Shown: positions 32,498-45,929, counted from the stretch's first letter. The stretch: DNA of 64,000 nt from Cinclus cinclus (GCF_963662255.1 NC_085047.1:112378214-112442213); one strand, 5' to 3'. Translations and numbers: made by a program. The notes: a model not told the origin generated them from the sequence alone.

Positions 32498-33619
32498 TCA
32501 TCCAGGCCGTTCTCCCGACAAGGAGCTGCTGTCCCTGACACCCGGACATCCGAGGCAGCCACGGGGCAGGCTCCGGGCCAGCCACCGCCTGCGGGCCCGG
32601 CCTGGCGCTGGCGGCGGGCACCGATTGTCCGGCTGCGGCCTCAGGCAGGGCCAGCACAGCAGCCCCCGCAGTGCCCGCCTGAGGCGGGACGGGCGTTCCT
32701 TGGGGGGAGCCGGCTGCTCCCTGAGGGCCTGGGCTCCCGGCTGGGGAGCTGAGGGGCCCGGGGGGCAGCAGGGGCCGTGCGGGGCAGGGCCCTGGCTCCG
32801 TGCCCCTGCTGCCTGCGCCTGCTCAGCCGAGGCCGGACGAGCTGCTGCCTCGGCCGAGTCCCGGGGAGCAGCGTCGGGGTCCTGCAGGAGCTGTGGGTAC
32901 TTGGGGTTGATCCAGATGGTGTGGATCACGATGCTTTCCCAGTCCTCCTGGGACTCCTTTTTGTCACTGTCACCTCTCTCTTGGGACAGCTTTGGATATC
33001 GTCTGACTTCTCCCCTGGACAGCTCTCGGTCAATGGAGTGCTCCCATTGGGGAAACATTTTGTCACTGCTGCTTTCCTCTCGGGACAGCTCTTGGATTCC
33101 CATGTCCAGCCACTTGGATAGCTCTTGATGTCTCTCAGTTTCCCAGTGGTACAGCTCTGGGTCTAACTCGCCTTCTGACAGCTCTTGGACTCTTCTCTTG
33201 TCCTGCTTGTACAGCTCTTGGCCATTCACATCTTGCCATTGGGAAGGCTCCTGGCATTTCTCATCTTCCCCACGGGACAGCTCTTGGACACTCTCATTTT
33301 CCCGCTGGGGCACTTCCTGGCCCAGGCAGGGTTCCCACTCTCTCTCCTCCCTGGCCAAGTCACACTCCACAGCCTGTGGCCCTGGCAGCTCCGTCCCCTC
33401 TACTGCCCCTTCCCCCTGCTCCCCGAGGGCTTCCATCCACCCAGGGCAGGAGCCGGGGGGACACACGGGACTGGGGGAGCAGCAGGGGCTGTGTGGGGCA
33501 GGGCCCTGGCTCTGTGCCCCGGCTGTGGGGCTGGCCGTCACCTGGGGCCTCATGCACAGGCCTGGCTGCTCCACGGCACAGGGGGAGTTGGGGTTCACAT
33601 CCTCCACAAAAGTCTCCAT
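32498..33619 (-). CDS. Unrecognised QELS-repeat protein, copy 10
   Basis: Consensus protein. Its unit carries the splice-donor G-to-T at 31789. TATA box 33708-33715. Confidence 0.5.
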   Translation of the reverse strand: METFVEDVNPNSPCAVEQPGLCMRPQVTASPTAGAQSQGPAPHSPCCSPSPVCPPGSCPGWMEALGEQGEGAVEGTELPGPQAVECDLAREEREWEPCLGQEVPQRENESVQELSRGEDEKCQEPSQWQDVNGQELYKQDKRRVQELSEGELDPELYHWETERHQELSKWLDMGIQELSREESSSDKMFPQWEHSIDRELSRGEVRRYPKLSQERGDSDKKESQEDWESIVIHTIWINPKYPQLLQDPDAAPRDSAEAAARPASAEQAQAAGARSQGPAPHGPCCPPGPSAPQPGAQALREQPAPPKERPSRLRRALRGLLCWPCLRPQPDNRCPPPAPGRARRRWLARSLPRGCLGCPGVRDSSSLSGERPG

Positions 33620-35855
33620 GGTGCTCTGCCACAGAGGCTCTCAGGGGAGCTGCTTCCTCCTGACTGAGCGGCTCTCCTGGGTCTGGGCACACCAGGGCTC
33701 TGTGTCCCTTAAATACCCCTCAGATCCCCCTCTGGCCGGGCGGGGCTCTGCCATGTCACAAAGGGCTCTGGGCACCACCCTGTCCTGCATCACCACGGGC
33801 CTGTGTCACAAAGGGCCACACTCAACATCCCTTCACAGCTGACCCCACTGGAACTGGCACAGCTCTGGCACGGAGCAGCCCCAGACTTGGGCACTTTTAG
33901 CCCCTGCTGTGCCCAGGCCCCTGTGAGGCTTTGGCCACGCTCCCACACGACAGCCCCAGCCTTACCCTGCAAAGCCCTGCCTTTGGAGGCTGGGCTATTC
34001 GGGGCACGAGCCACTGGCTGGATGGACACAGCCAAGGAGCTGTGGGCAGTGGCTCCATGTCCAGCTGCAGTGGGGGATGAGGGGTGCTCCTCAGGGCTCT
34101 TGCATGGCTTCCCCAGAGACACAGACTGTGGATGCAGCTCTCCCTCAACACATTTACAGGGAATGGGAAGCTGAGCAGGGCAGGTGACACTATGGAAAGA
34201 TGGGGCCATGCAGAAGGATCTGAGCAAGCTTGGGAAGTGAAACCACAAGAGCTTCAGGAGGTTCAACAAGGGCTAAGTGCAAGGTGCTGTACCTGAGTTG
34301 GGGCAGTCCTTGAGTCGCAGAATCATCATCTTCTGTTAGAGACCAGCAAGACCATCCAGTTCCATCATCATCCCATTACCAGCATCACCACCCTAAAGCC
34401 GATCCCAAAGTGCCACATCCATCCAGATGGCCAGGCACAGGCGTGCAGGGATGTGTGTGTGGGATGGGTGTGCTGGGCGCAAGTGTGAGAGTGCAAGCAG
34501 GGGGTGTGCAGAACCGGAGTGTGAGCACAAGTGGGGTGTGCAAACAGGACACCATGGCAAGGGTACAAACAGGCAGGGCCCCACTGCAGACAGCTGAATC
34601 AGCAGTGCAGCATGGGAGTGTGCAAGGAACCACTGGGAGTGTGCAGGGCACTGCCCTGAGCTTTGGAGGTACTGGAGGGGCTGGAATGTCAGAGCTGCGG
34701 TTGGCAAGGCCACCTGAAAGCCTCTGGGGAAGGATTGATGGATAAAGCAAAGGAGAGGGAGTCACTGTGGGAGGCTGCTCTTGGCCACTCAGCCAGGAGG
34801 TCAACCCCAACAAATGATTCTTTAAGGAACCAAGGGCACACCTCCAAATCAGCCACCCTTGTCCTTGTGGGGGGAGTTCAGCTTGCCAGGTGTGCACTGG
34901 GAACACCACACAGCTGGTCCAAACAGCAGCAGCAGATTCCCCAAACACCTGGACGACAACTCCTCGGTACAGGGACTCGGGGAGCCGGCTCGCAGAGGTG
35001 CCCTCTGGGATTTGTTGCTTGTTCCCAGAGGAGCTCTCGTGGCCGACGTGGGATTGTCTTGGGCACAGCGACCGCGCAGCCGCCGAGTTTCAGATCTCTG
35101 CTGCTTTGTCTGTGCCCGTCTGGATCCCGAGATGGGCCAGGCCCAGGTGAGCACGGCTGGAAAAGCAGCAGCTTTTAGCAATGTGGCCATGGCAAAGCTG
35201 TTATCCCAAAACGGATTCTTTCGCCCCGTGTGCAAGAAGCCAATCCCCACACAGAGTTCAGGTATTTCCTTTATTTACAGTTCTGCACAGAAACAGGTGC
35301 TGGGATGGCAAATCCACAAAGCCAGCACAGCAGCTATCAAAAATGTTCACTATCTATATATTGCAGCAAACTAAGGCATTCATGTTCATTGGCTAACCAT
35401 TATATGTCTCTCTTATTAAATTAATGCATTATTTATTTTTAAAATTATTTTCATATTTTATGAAAATAAACATTTTATCTTGGCTTTAATATATCGATAA
35501 TGATACTTTTCTTCTACTCGTTAAAAGATTCCTTTGCTTCTTATGCTAACTAGTCTTCCTCTGTGCTCCATCTGCCTCTTGTTTCTTCTCTGCATTTCTG
35601 GGGTCACTGGGCCGGGAGTCAATGGTCGCCATCTCCCTGTGCCACAAGCACCTTTTCCCCAGCTGGAACCGATTTCAGCACAGTTGCGGAGTTGGCTTTG
35701 TGAGTTTGTTCCTCATCTGGGAAGTTCTGCCAAACGTCCCCGTGGCTGTCGCTTCCGCATCCTCGCTGTCCCCTCTGAGCAGGAGCTCCTTCTGCCCAGG
35801 CTTTGTGCACCTGCCCTTGGCTCTGACACCCCCGGTGCCTCTGGAGCCCTAAGCC

Positions 35856-36977
35856 TCATCCAGGCCGTTCTCCCGACAAGGAGCTGCTGTCCCTGACACC
35901 CGGACATCCGAGGCAGCCACGGGGCAGGCTCCGGGCCAGCCACCGCCTGCGGGCCCGGCCTGGCGCTGGCGGCGGGCACCGATTGTCCGGCTGCGGCCTC
36001 AGGCAGGGCCAGCACAGCAGCCCCCGCAGTGCCCGCCTGAGGCGGGACGGGCGTTCCTTGGGGGGAGCCGGCTGCTCCCTGAGGGCCTGGGCTCCCGGCT
36101 GCGGAGCTGAGGGGCCCGGGGGGCAGCAGGGGCCGTGCGGGGCAGGGCCCTGGCTCCGTGCCCCTGCTGCCTGCGCCTGCTCAGCCGAGGCCGGACGAGC
36201 TGCTGCCTCGGCCGAGTCCCGGGGAGCAGCGTCGGGGTCCTGCAGGAGCTGTGGGTACTTGGGGTTGATCCAGATGGTGTGGATCACGATGCTTTCCCAG
36301 TCCTCCTGGGACTCCTTTTTGTCACTGTCACCTCTCTCTTGGGACAGCTTTGGATATCGTCTGACTTCTCCCCTGGACAGCTCTCGGTCAATGGAGTGCT
36401 CCCATTGGGGAAACATTTTGTCACTGCTGCTTTCCTCTCGGGACAGCTCTTGGATTCCCATGTCCAGCCACTTGGATAGCTCTTGATGTCTCTCAGTTTC
36501 CCAGTGGTACAGCTCTGGGTCTAACTCGCCTTCTGACAGCTCTTGGACTCTTCTCTTGTCCTGCTTGTACAGCTCTTGGCCATTCACATCTTGCCATTGG
36601 GAAGGCTCCTGGCATTTCTCATCTTCCCCACGGGACAGCTCTTGGACACTCTCATTTTCCCGCTGGGGCACTTCCTGGCCCAGGCAGGGTTCCCACTCTC
36701 TCTCCTCCCTGGCCAAGTCACACTCCACAGCCTGTGGCCCTGGCAGCTCCGTCCCCTCTACTGCCCCTTCCCCCTGCTCCCCGAGGGCTTCCATCCACCC
36801 AGGGCAGGAGCCGGGGGGACACACGGGACTGGGGGAGCAGCAGGGGCTGTGTGGGGCAGGGCCCTGGCTCTGTGCCCCGGCTGTGGGGCTGGCCGTCACC
36901 TGGGGCCTCATGCACAGGCCTGGCTGCTCCACGGCACAGGGGGGGTTGGGGTTCACGTCCTCCACAAAAGTCTCCAT
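35856..36977 (-). CDS. Unrecognised QELS-repeat protein, copy 11
   Basis: S12P is the only replacement; shares the silent P292 change with copies 4 and 6. TATA box 37066-37073, A/G form of the 5' UTR as in copy 6. Confidence 0.5.
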   Translation of the reverse strand: METFVEDVNPNPPCAVEQPGLCMRPQVTASPTAGAQSQGPAPHSPCCSPSPVCPPGSCPGWMEALGEQGEGAVEGTELPGPQAVECDLAREEREWEPCLGQEVPQRENESVQELSRGEDEKCQEPSQWQDVNGQELYKQDKRRVQELSEGELDPELYHWETERHQELSKWLDMGIQELSREESSSDKMFPQWEHSIDRELSRGEVRRYPKLSQERGDSDKKESQEDWESIVIHTIWINPKYPQLLQDPDAAPRDSAEAAARPASAEQAQAAGARSQGPAPHGPCCPPGPSAPQPGAQALREQPAPPKERPSRLRRALRGLLCWPCLRPQPDNRCPPPAPGRARRRWLARSLPRGCLGCPGVRDSSSLSGERPG

Positions 36978-39213
36978 GGTGCTCTGCCACAGAGGCTCTC
37001 AGGGGAGCTGCTTCCTCCTGACTGAGCGGCTCTCCTGGGACTGGGCACGCCAGGGCTCTGTGTCCCTTAAATACCCCTCAGATCCCCCTCTGGCCGGGCG
37101 GGGCTCTGCCATGTCACAAAGGGCTCTGGGCACCACCCTGTCCTGCATCACCACGGGCCTGTGTCACAAAGGGCCACACTCAACATCCCTTCACAGCTGA
37201 CCCCACTGGAACTGGCACAGCTCTGGCACGGAGCAGCCCCAGACTTGGGCACTTTTAGCCCCTGCTGTGCCCAGGCCCCTGTGAGGCTTTGGCCACGCTC
37301 CCACACGACAGCCCCAGCCTTACCCTGCAAAGCCCTGCCTTTGGAGGCTGGGCTATTCGGGGCATGAGCCACTGGCTGGATGGACACAGCCAAGGAGCTG
37401 TGGGCAGTGGCTCCATGTCCAGCTGCAGTGGGGGATGAGGGGTGCTCCTCAGGGCTCTTGCATGGCTTCCCCAGAGACACAGACTGTGGATGCAGCTCTC
37501 CCTCAACACATTTACAGGGAATGGGAAGCTGAGCAGGGCAGGTGACACTATGGAAAGATGGGGCCATGCAGAAGGATCTGAGCAAGCTTGGGAAGTGAAA
37601 CCACAAGAGCTTCAGGAGGTTCAACAAGGGCTAAGTGCAAGGTGCTGTACCTGAGTTGGGGCAGTCCTTGAGTCGCAGAATCATCATCTTCTGTTAGAGA
37701 CCAGCAAGACCATCCAGTTCCATCATCATCCCATTACCAGCATCACCACCCTAAAGCCGATCCCAAAGTGCCACATCCATCCAGATGGCCAGGCACAGGC
37801 GTGCAGGGATGTGTGTGTGGGATGGGTGTGCTGGGCGCAAGTGTGAGAGTGCAAGCAGGGGGTGTGCAGAACTGGAGTGTGAGCACAAGTGGGGTGTGCA
37901 AACAGGACACCATGGCAAGGGTACAAACAGGCAGGGCCCCACTGCAGACAGCTGAATCAGCAGTGCAGCATGGGAGTGTGCAAGGAACCACTGGGAGTGT
38001 GCAGGGCACTGCCCTGAGCTTTGGAGGTACTGGAGGGGCTGGAATGTCAGAGCTGCGGTTGGCAAGGCCACCTGAAAGCCTCTGGGGAAGGATTGATGGA
38101 TAAAGCAAAGGAGAGGGAGTCACTGTGGGAGGCTGCTCTTGGCCACTCAGCCAGGAGGTCAACCCCAACAAATGATTCTTTAAGGAACCAAGGGCACACC
38201 TCCAAATCAGCCACCCTTGTCCTTGTGGGGGGAGTTCAGCTTGCCAGGTGTGCACTGGGAACACCACACAGCTGGTCCAAACAGCAGCAGCAGATTCCCC
38301 AAACACCTGGACGACAACTCCTCGGTACAGGGACTCGGGGAGCCGGCTCGCAGAGGTGCCCTCTGGGATTTGTTGCTTGTTCCCAGAGGAGCTCTCGTGG
38401 CCGACGTGGGATTGTCTTGGGCACAGCGACCGCGCAGCCGCCGAGTTTCAGATCTCTGCTGCTTTGTCTGTGCCCGTCTGGATCCCGAGATGGGCCAGGC
38501 CCAGGTGAGCACGGCTGGAAAAGCAGCAGCTTTTAGCAATGTGGCCATGGCAAAGCTGTTATCCCAAAACGGATTCTTTCGCCCCGTGTGCAAGAAGCCA
38601 ATCCCCACACAGAGTTCAGGTATTTCCTTTATTTACAGTTCTGCACAGAAACAGGTGCTGGGATGGCAAATCCACAAAGCCAGCACAGCAGCTATCAAAA
38701 ATGTTCACTATCTATATATTGCAGCAAACTAAGGCATTCATGTTCATTGGCTAACCATTATATGTCTCTCTTATTAAATTAATGCATTATTTATTTTTAA
38801 AATTATTTTCATATTTTATGAAAATAAACATTTTATCTTGGCTTTAATATATCGATAATGATACTTTTCTTCTACTCGTTAAAAGATTCCTTTGCTTCTT
38901 ATGCTAACTAGTCTTCCTCTGTGCTCCATCTGCCTCTTGTTTCTTCTCTGCATTTCTGGGGTCACTGGGCCGGGAGTCAATGGTCGCCATCTCCCTGTGC
39001 CACAAGTACCTTTTCCCCAGCTGGAACCGATTTCAGCACAGTTGCGGAGTTGGCTTTGTGAGTTTGTTCCTCATCTGGGAAGTTCTGCCAAACGTCCCCG
39101 TGGCTGTCGCTTCCGCATCCTCGCTGTCCCCTCTGAGCAGGAGCTCCTTCTGCCCAGGCTTTGTGCACCTGCCCTTGGCTCTGACACCCCCGGTGCCTCT
39201 GGAGCCCTAAGCC

Positions 39214-40335
39214 TCATCCAGGCCGTTCTCCCGACAAGGAGCTGCTGTCCCTGACACCCGGACATCCGAGGCAGCCACGGGGCAGGCTCCGGGCCAGCCA
39301 CCGCCTGCGGGCCCGGCCTGGCGCTGGCGGCAGGCACCGATTGTCCGGCTGCGGCCTCAGGCAGGGCCAGCACAGCAGCCCCCGCAGTGCCCGCCTGAGG
39401 CGGGACGGGCGTTCCTTGGGGGGAGCCGGCTGCTCCCTGAGGGCCTGGGCTCCCGGCTGGGGAGCTGAGGGGCCCGGGGGGCAGCAGGGGCCGTGCGGGG
39501 CAGGGCCCTGGCTCCGTGCCCCTGCTGCCTGCGCCTGCTCAGCCGAGGCCGGACGAGCTGCTGCCTCGGCCGAGTCCCGGGGAGCAGCGTCGGGGTCCTG
39601 CAGGAGCTGTGGGTACTTGGGGTTGATCCAGATGGTGTGGATCACGATGCTTTCCCAGTCCTCCTGGGACTCCTTTTTGTCACTGTCACCTCTCTCTTGG
39701 GACAGCTTTGGATATCGTCTGACTTCTCCCCTGGACAGCTCTCGGTCAATGGAGTGCTCCCATTGGGGAAACATTTTGTCACTGCTGCTTTCCTCTCGGG
39801 ACAGCTCTTGGATTCCCATGTCCAGCCACTTGGATAGCTCTTGATGTCTCTCAGTTTCCCAGTGGTACAGCTCTGGGTCTAACTCGCCTTCTGACAGCTC
39901 TTGGACTCTTCTCTTGTCCTGCTTGTACAGCTCTTGGCCATTCACATCTTGCCATTGGGAAGGCTCCTGGCATTTCTCATCTTCCCCACGGGACAGCTCT
40001 TGGACACTCTCATTTTCCCGCTGGGGCACTTCCTGGCCCAGGCAGGGTTCCCACTCTCTCTCCTCCCTGGCCAAGTCACACTCCACAGCCTGTGGCCCTG
40101 GCAGCTCCGTCCCCTCTACTGCCCCTTCCCCCTGCTCCCCGAGGGCTTCCATCCACCCAGGGCAGGAGCCGGGGGGACACACGGGACTGGGGGAGCAGCA
40201 GGGGCTGTGTGGGGCAGGGCCCTGGCTCTGTGCCCCGGCTGTGGGGCTGGCCGTCACCTGGGGCCTCATGCACAGGCCTGGCTGCTCCACGGCACAGGGG
40301 GAGTTGGGGTTCACATCCTCCACAAAAGTCTCCAT
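39214..40335 (-). CDS. Unrecognised QELS-repeat protein, copy 12
   Basis: P335L, seen in no other copy; otherwise consensus. TATA box 40424-40431. Confidence 0.5.
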   Translation of the reverse strand: METFVEDVNPNSPCAVEQPGLCMRPQVTASPTAGAQSQGPAPHSPCCSPSPVCPPGSCPGWMEALGEQGEGAVEGTELPGPQAVECDLAREEREWEPCLGQEVPQRENESVQELSRGEDEKCQEPSQWQDVNGQELYKQDKRRVQELSEGELDPELYHWETERHQELSKWLDMGIQELSREESSSDKMFPQWEHSIDRELSRGEVRRYPKLSQERGDSDKKESQEDWESIVIHTIWINPKYPQLLQDPDAAPRDSAEAAARPASAEQAQAAGARSQGPAPHGPCCPPGPSAPQPGAQALREQPAPPKERPSRLRRALRGLLCWPCLRPQPDNRCLPPAPGRARRRWLARSLPRGCLGCPGVRDSSSLSGERPG

Positions 40336-42571
40336 GGTGCTCTGCCACAGAGGCTCTCAGGGGAGCTGCTTCCTCCTGACTGAGCGGCTCTCCTGGGTCT
40401 GGGCACACCAGGGCTCTGTGTCCCTTAAATACCCCTCAGATCCCCCTCTGGCCGGGCGGGGCTCTGCCATGTCACAAAGGGCTCTGGGCACCACCCTGTC
40501 CTGCATCACCACGGGCCTGTGTCACAAAGGGCCACACTCAACATCCCTTCACAGCTGACCCCACTGGAACTGGCACAGCTCTGGCACGGAGCAGCCCCAG
40601 ACTTGGGCACTTTTAGCCCCTGCTGTGCCCAGGCCCCTGTGAGGCTTTGGCCACGCTCCCACACGACAGCCCCAGCCTTACCCTGCAAAGCCCTGCCTTT
40701 GGAGGCTGGGCTATTCGGGGCATGAGCCACTGGCTGGATGGACACAGCCAAGGAGCTGTGGGCAGTGGCTCCATGTCCAGCTGCAGTGGGGGATGAGGGG
40801 TGCTCCTCAGGGCTCTTGCATGGCTTCCCCAGAGACACAGACTGTGGATGCAGCTCTCCCTCAACACATTTACAGGGAATGGGAAGCTGAGCAGGGCAGG
40901 TGACACTATGGAAAGATGGGGCCATGCAGAAGGATCTGAGCAAGCTTGGGAAGTGAAACCACAAGAGCTTCAGGAGGTTCAACAAGGGCTAAGTGCAAGG
41001 TGCTGTACCTGAGTTGGGGCAGTCCTTGAGTCGCAGAATCATCATCTTCTGTTAGAGACCAGCAAGACCATCCAGTTCCATCATCATCCCATTACCAGCA
41101 TCACCACCCTAAAGCCGATCCCAAAGTGCCACATCCATCCAGATGGCCAGGCACAGGCGTGCAGGGATGTGTGTGTGGGATGGGTGTGCTGGGCGCAAGT
41201 GTGAGAGTGCAAGCAGGGGGTGTGCAGAACCGGAGTGTGAGCACAAGTGGGGTGTGCAAACAGGACACCATGGCAAGGGTACAAACAGGCAGGGCCCCAC
41301 TGCAGACAGCTGAATCAGCAGTGCAGCATGGGAGTGTGCAAGGAACCACTGGGAGTGTGCAGGGCACTGCCCTGAGCTTTGGAGGTACTGGAGGGGCTGG
41401 AATGTCAGAGCTGCGGTTGGCAAGGCCACCTGAAAGCCTCTGGGGAAGGATTGATGGATAAAGCAAAGGAGAGGGAGTCACTGTGGGAGGCTGCTCTTGG
41501 CCACTCAGCCAGGAGGTCAACCCCAACAAATGATTCTTTAAGGAACCAAGGGCACACCTCCAAATCAGCCACCCTTGTCCTTGTGGGGGGAGTTCAGCTT
41601 GCCAGGTGTGCACTGGGAACACCACACAGCTGGTCCAAACAGCAGCAGCAGATTCCCCAAACACCTGGACGACAACTCCTCGGTACAGGGACTCGGGGAG
41701 CCGGCTCGCAGAGGTGCCCTCTGGGATTTGTTGCTTGTTCCCAGAGGAGCTCTCGTGGCCGACGTGGGATTGTCTTGGGCACAGCGACCGCGCAGCCGCC
41801 GAGTTTCAGATCTCTGCTGCTTTGTCTGTGCCCGTCTGGATCCCGAGATGGGCCAGGCCCAGGTGAGCACGGCTGGAAAAGCAGCAGCTTTTAGCAATGT
41901 GGCCATGGCAAAGCTGTTATCCCAAAACGGATTCTTTCGCCCCGTGTGCAAGAAGCCAATCCCCACACAGAGTTCAGGTATTTCCTTTATTTACAGTTCT
42001 GCACAGAAACAGGTGCTGGGATGGCAAATCCACAAAGCCAGCACAGCAGCTATCAAAAATGTTCACTATCTATATATTGCAGCAAACTAAGGCATTCATG
42101 TTCATTGGCTAACCATTATATGTCTCTCTTATTAAATTAATGCATTATTTATTTTTAAAATTATTTTCATATTTTATGAAAAGAAACATTTTATCTTGGC
42201 TTTAATATATCGATAATGATACTTTTCTTCTACTCGTTAAAAGATTCCTTTGCTTCTTATGCTAACTAGTCTTCCTCTGTGCTCCATCTGCCTCTTGTTT
42301 CTTCTCTGCATTTCTGGGGTCACTGGGCCGGGAGTCAATGGTCGCCATCTCCCTGTGCCACAAGCACCTTTTCCCCAGCTGGAACCGATTTCAGCACAGT
42401 TGCGGAGTTGGCTTTGTGAGTTTGTTCCTCATCTGGGAAGTTCTGCCAAACGTCCCCGTGGCTGTCGCTTCCGCATCCTCGCTGTCCCCTCTGAGCAGGA
42501 GCTCCTTCTGCCCAGGCTTTGTGCACCTGCCCTTGGCTCTGACACCCCCGGTGCCTCTGGAGCCCTAAGCC

Positions 42572-43693
42572 TCATCCAGGCCGTTCTCCCGACAAGGAGC
42601 TGCTGTCCCTGACACCCGGACATCCGAGGCAGCCACGGGGCAGGCTCCGGGCCAGCCACCGCCTGCAGGCCCGGCCTGGCGCTGGCGGCGGGCACCGATT
42701 GTCCGGCTGCGGCCTCAGGCAGGGCCAGCACAGCAGCCCCCGCAGTGCCCGCCTGAGGCGGGACGGGCGTTCCTTGGGGGGAGCCGGCTGCTCCCTGAGG
42801 GCCTGGGCTCCCGGCTGGGGAGCTGAGGGGCCCGGGGGGCAGCAGGGGCCGTGCGGGGCAGGGCCCTGGCTCCGTGCCCCTGCTGCCTGCGCCTGCTCAG
42901 CCGAGGCCGGACGAGCTGCTGCCTCGGCCGAGTCCCGGGGAGCAGCGTCGGGGTCCTGCAGGAGCTGTGGGTACTTGGGGTTGATCCAGATGGTGTGGAT
43001 CACGATGCTTTCCCAGTCCTCCTGGGACTCCTTTTTGTCACTGTCACCTCTCTCTTGGGACAGTTTTGGATATCGTCTGACTTCTCCCCTGGACAGCTCT
43101 CGGTCAATGGAGTGCTCCCATTGGGGAAACATTTTGTCACTGCTGCTTTCCTCTCGGGACAGCTCTTGGATTCCCATGTCCAGCCACTTGGATAGCTCTT
43201 GATGTCTCTCAGTTTCCCAGTGGTACAGCTCTGGGTCTAACGCGCCTTCTGACAGCTCTTGGACTCTTCTCTTGTCCTGCTTGTACAGCTCTTGGCCATT
43301 CACATCTTGCCATTGGGAAGGCTCCTGGCATTTCTCATCTTCCCCACGGGACAGCTCTTGGACACTCTCATTTTCCCGCTGGGGCACTTCCTGGCCCAGG
43401 CAGGGTTCCCACTCTCTCTCCTCCCTGGCCAAGTCACACTCCACAGCCTGTGGCCCTGGCAGCTCCGTCCCCTCTACTGCCCCTTCCCCCTGCTCCCCGA
43501 GGGCTTCCATCCACCCAGGGCAGGAGCCGGGGGGACACACGGGACTGGGGGAGCAGCAGGGGCTGTGTGGGGCAGGGCCCTGGCTCTGTGCCCCGGCTGT
43601 GGGGCTGGCCGTCACCTGGGGCCTCATGCACAGGCCTGGCTGCTCCACGGCACAGGGGGAGTTGGGGTTCACATCCTCCACAAAAGTCTCCAT
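42572..43693 (-). CDS. Unrecognised QELS-repeat protein, copy 13
   Basis: E151A and R343C with the silent K210 change (43064); same protein as copy 8. TATA box 43782-43789. Confidence 0.5.
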   Translation of the reverse strand: METFVEDVNPNSPCAVEQPGLCMRPQVTASPTAGAQSQGPAPHSPCCSPSPVCPPGSCPGWMEALGEQGEGAVEGTELPGPQAVECDLAREEREWEPCLGQEVPQRENESVQELSRGEDEKCQEPSQWQDVNGQELYKQDKRRVQELSEGALDPELYHWETERHQELSKWLDMGIQELSREESSSDKMFPQWEHSIDRELSRGEVRRYPKLSQERGDSDKKESQEDWESIVIHTIWINPKYPQLLQDPDAAPRDSAEAAARPASAEQAQAAGARSQGPAPHGPCCPPGPSAPQPGAQALREQPAPPKERPSRLRRALRGLLCWPCLRPQPDNRCPPPAPGRACRRWLARSLPRGCLGCPGVRDSSSLSGERPG

Positions 43694-45929
43694 GGTGCTC
43701 TGCCACAGAGGCTCTCAGGGGAGCTGCTTCCTCCTGACTGAGCGGCTCTCCTGGGTCTGGGCACACCAGGGCTCTGTGTCCCTTAAATACCCCTCAGATC
43801 CCCCTCTGGCCGGGCGGGGCTCTGCCATGTCACAAAGGGCTCTGGGCACCACCCTGTCCTGCATCACCACGGGCCTGTGTCACAAAGGGCCACACTCAAC
43901 ATCCCTTCACAGCTGACCCCACTGGAACTGGCACAGCTCTGGCACGGAGCAGCCCCAGACTTGGGCACTTTTAGCCCCTGCTGTGCCCAGGCCCCTGTGA
44001 GGCTTTGGCCACGCTCCCACACGACAGCCCCAGCCTTACCCTGCAAAGCCCTGCCTTTGGAGGCTGGGCTATTCGGGGCATGAGCCACTGGCTGGATGGA
44101 CACAGCCAAGGAGCTGTGGGCAGTGGCTCCATGTCCAGCTGCAGTGGGGGATGAGGGGTGCTCCTCAGGGCTCTTGCATGGCTTCCCCAGAGACACAGAC
44201 TGTGGATGCAGCTCTCCCTCAACACATTTACAGGGAATGGGAAGCTGAGCAGGGCAGGTGACACTATGGAAAGATGGGGCCATGCAGAAGGATCTGAGCA
44301 AGCTTGGGAAGTGAAACCACAAGAGCTTCAGGAGGTTCAACAAGGGCTAAGTGCAAGGTGCTGTACCTGAGTTGGGGCAGTCCTTGAGTCGCAGAATCAT
44401 CATCTTCTGTTAGAGACCAGCAAGACCATCCAGTTCCATCATCATCCCATTACCAGCATCACCACCCTAAAGCCGATCCCAAAGTGCCACATCCATCCAG
44501 ATGGCCAGGCACAGGCGTGCAGGGATGTGTGTGTGGGATGGGTGTGCTGGGCGCAAGTGTGAGAGTGCAAGCAGGGGGTGTGCAGAACCGGAGTGTGAGC
44601 ACAAGTGGGGTGTGCAAACAGGACACCATGGCAAGGGTACAAACAGGCAGGGCCCCACTGCAGACAGCTGAATCAGCAGTGCAGCATGGGAGTGTGCAAG
44701 GAACCACTGGGAGTGTGCAGGGCACTGCCCTGAGCTTTGGAGGTACTGGAGGGGCTGGAATGTCAGAGCTGCGGTTGGCAAGGCCACCTGAAAGCCTCTG
44801 GGGAAGGATTGATGGATAAAGCAAAGGAGAGGGAGTCACTGTGGGAGGCTGCTCTTGGCCACTCAGCCAGGAGGTCAACCCCAACAAATGATTCTTTAAG
44901 GAACCAAGGGCACACCTCCAAATCAGCCACCCTTGTCCTTGTGGGGGGAGTTCAGCTTGCCAGGTGTGCACTGGGAACACCACACAGCTGGTCCAAACAG
45001 CAGCAGCAGATTCCCCAAACACCTGGACGACAACTCCTCGGTACAGGGACTCGGGGAGCCGGCTCGCAGAGGTGCCCTCTGGGATTTGTTGCTTGTTCCC
45101 AGAGGAGCTCTCGTGGCCGACGTGGGATTGTCTTGGGCACAGCGACCGCGCAGCCGCCGAGTTTCAGATCTCTGCTGCTTTGTCTGTGCCCGTCTGGATC
45201 CCGAGATGGGCCAGGCCCAGGTGAGCACGGCTGGAAAAGCAGCAGCTTTTAGCAATGTGGCCATGGCAAAGCTGTTATCCCAAAACGGATTCTTTCGCCC
45301 CGTGTGCAAGAAGCCAATCCCCACACAGAGTTCAGGTATTTCCTTTATTTACAGTTCTGCACAGAAACAGGTGCTGGGATGGCAAATCCACAAAGCCAGC
45401 ACAGCAGCTATCAAAAATGTTCACTATCTATATATTGCAGCAAACTAAGGCATTCATGTTCATTGGCTAACCATTATATGTCTCTCTTATTAAATTAATG
45501 CATTATTTATTTTTAAAATTATTTTCATATTTTATGAAAAGAAACATTTTATCTTGGCTTTAATATATCGATAATGATACTTTTCTTCTACTCGTTAAAA
45601 GATTCCTTTGCTTCTTATGCTAACTAGTCTTCCTCTGTGCTCCATCTGCCTCTTGTTTCTTCTCTGCATTTCTGGGGTCACTGGGCCGGGAGTCAATGGT
45701 CGCCATCTCCCTGTGCCACAAGCACCTTTTCCCCAGCTGGAACCGATTTCAGCACAGTTGCGGAGTTGGCTTTGTGAGTTTGTTCCTCATCTGGGAAGTT
45801 CTGCCAAACGTCCCCGTGGCTGTCGCTTCCGCATCCTCGCTGTCCCCTCTGAGCAGGAGCTCCTTCTGCCCAGGCTTTGTGCACCTGCCCTTGGCTCTGA
45901 CACCCCCGGTGCCTCTGGAGCCCTAAGCC

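Larger units (their letters stand above)
20149..36938. repeat. Higher-order repeat copy A: units 7-11 (16,790 bp)
   Basis: Five consecutive units form a larger repeat seen again at 36939-53728. Rare markers and their partners exactly 16,790 bp away are: C-to-T at 21083 (partner 37873), C-to-T at 26274 (partners 43064 and 59854), G-to-T at 31789 (partner 48579), and T-to-C at 34007 (partner 50797). The block also starts with the seven-G junction variant at 20149, which recurs at 36939 and 53729. The start point of the five-unit block is chosen by convenience; the true phase cannot be defined. Confidence 0.85.
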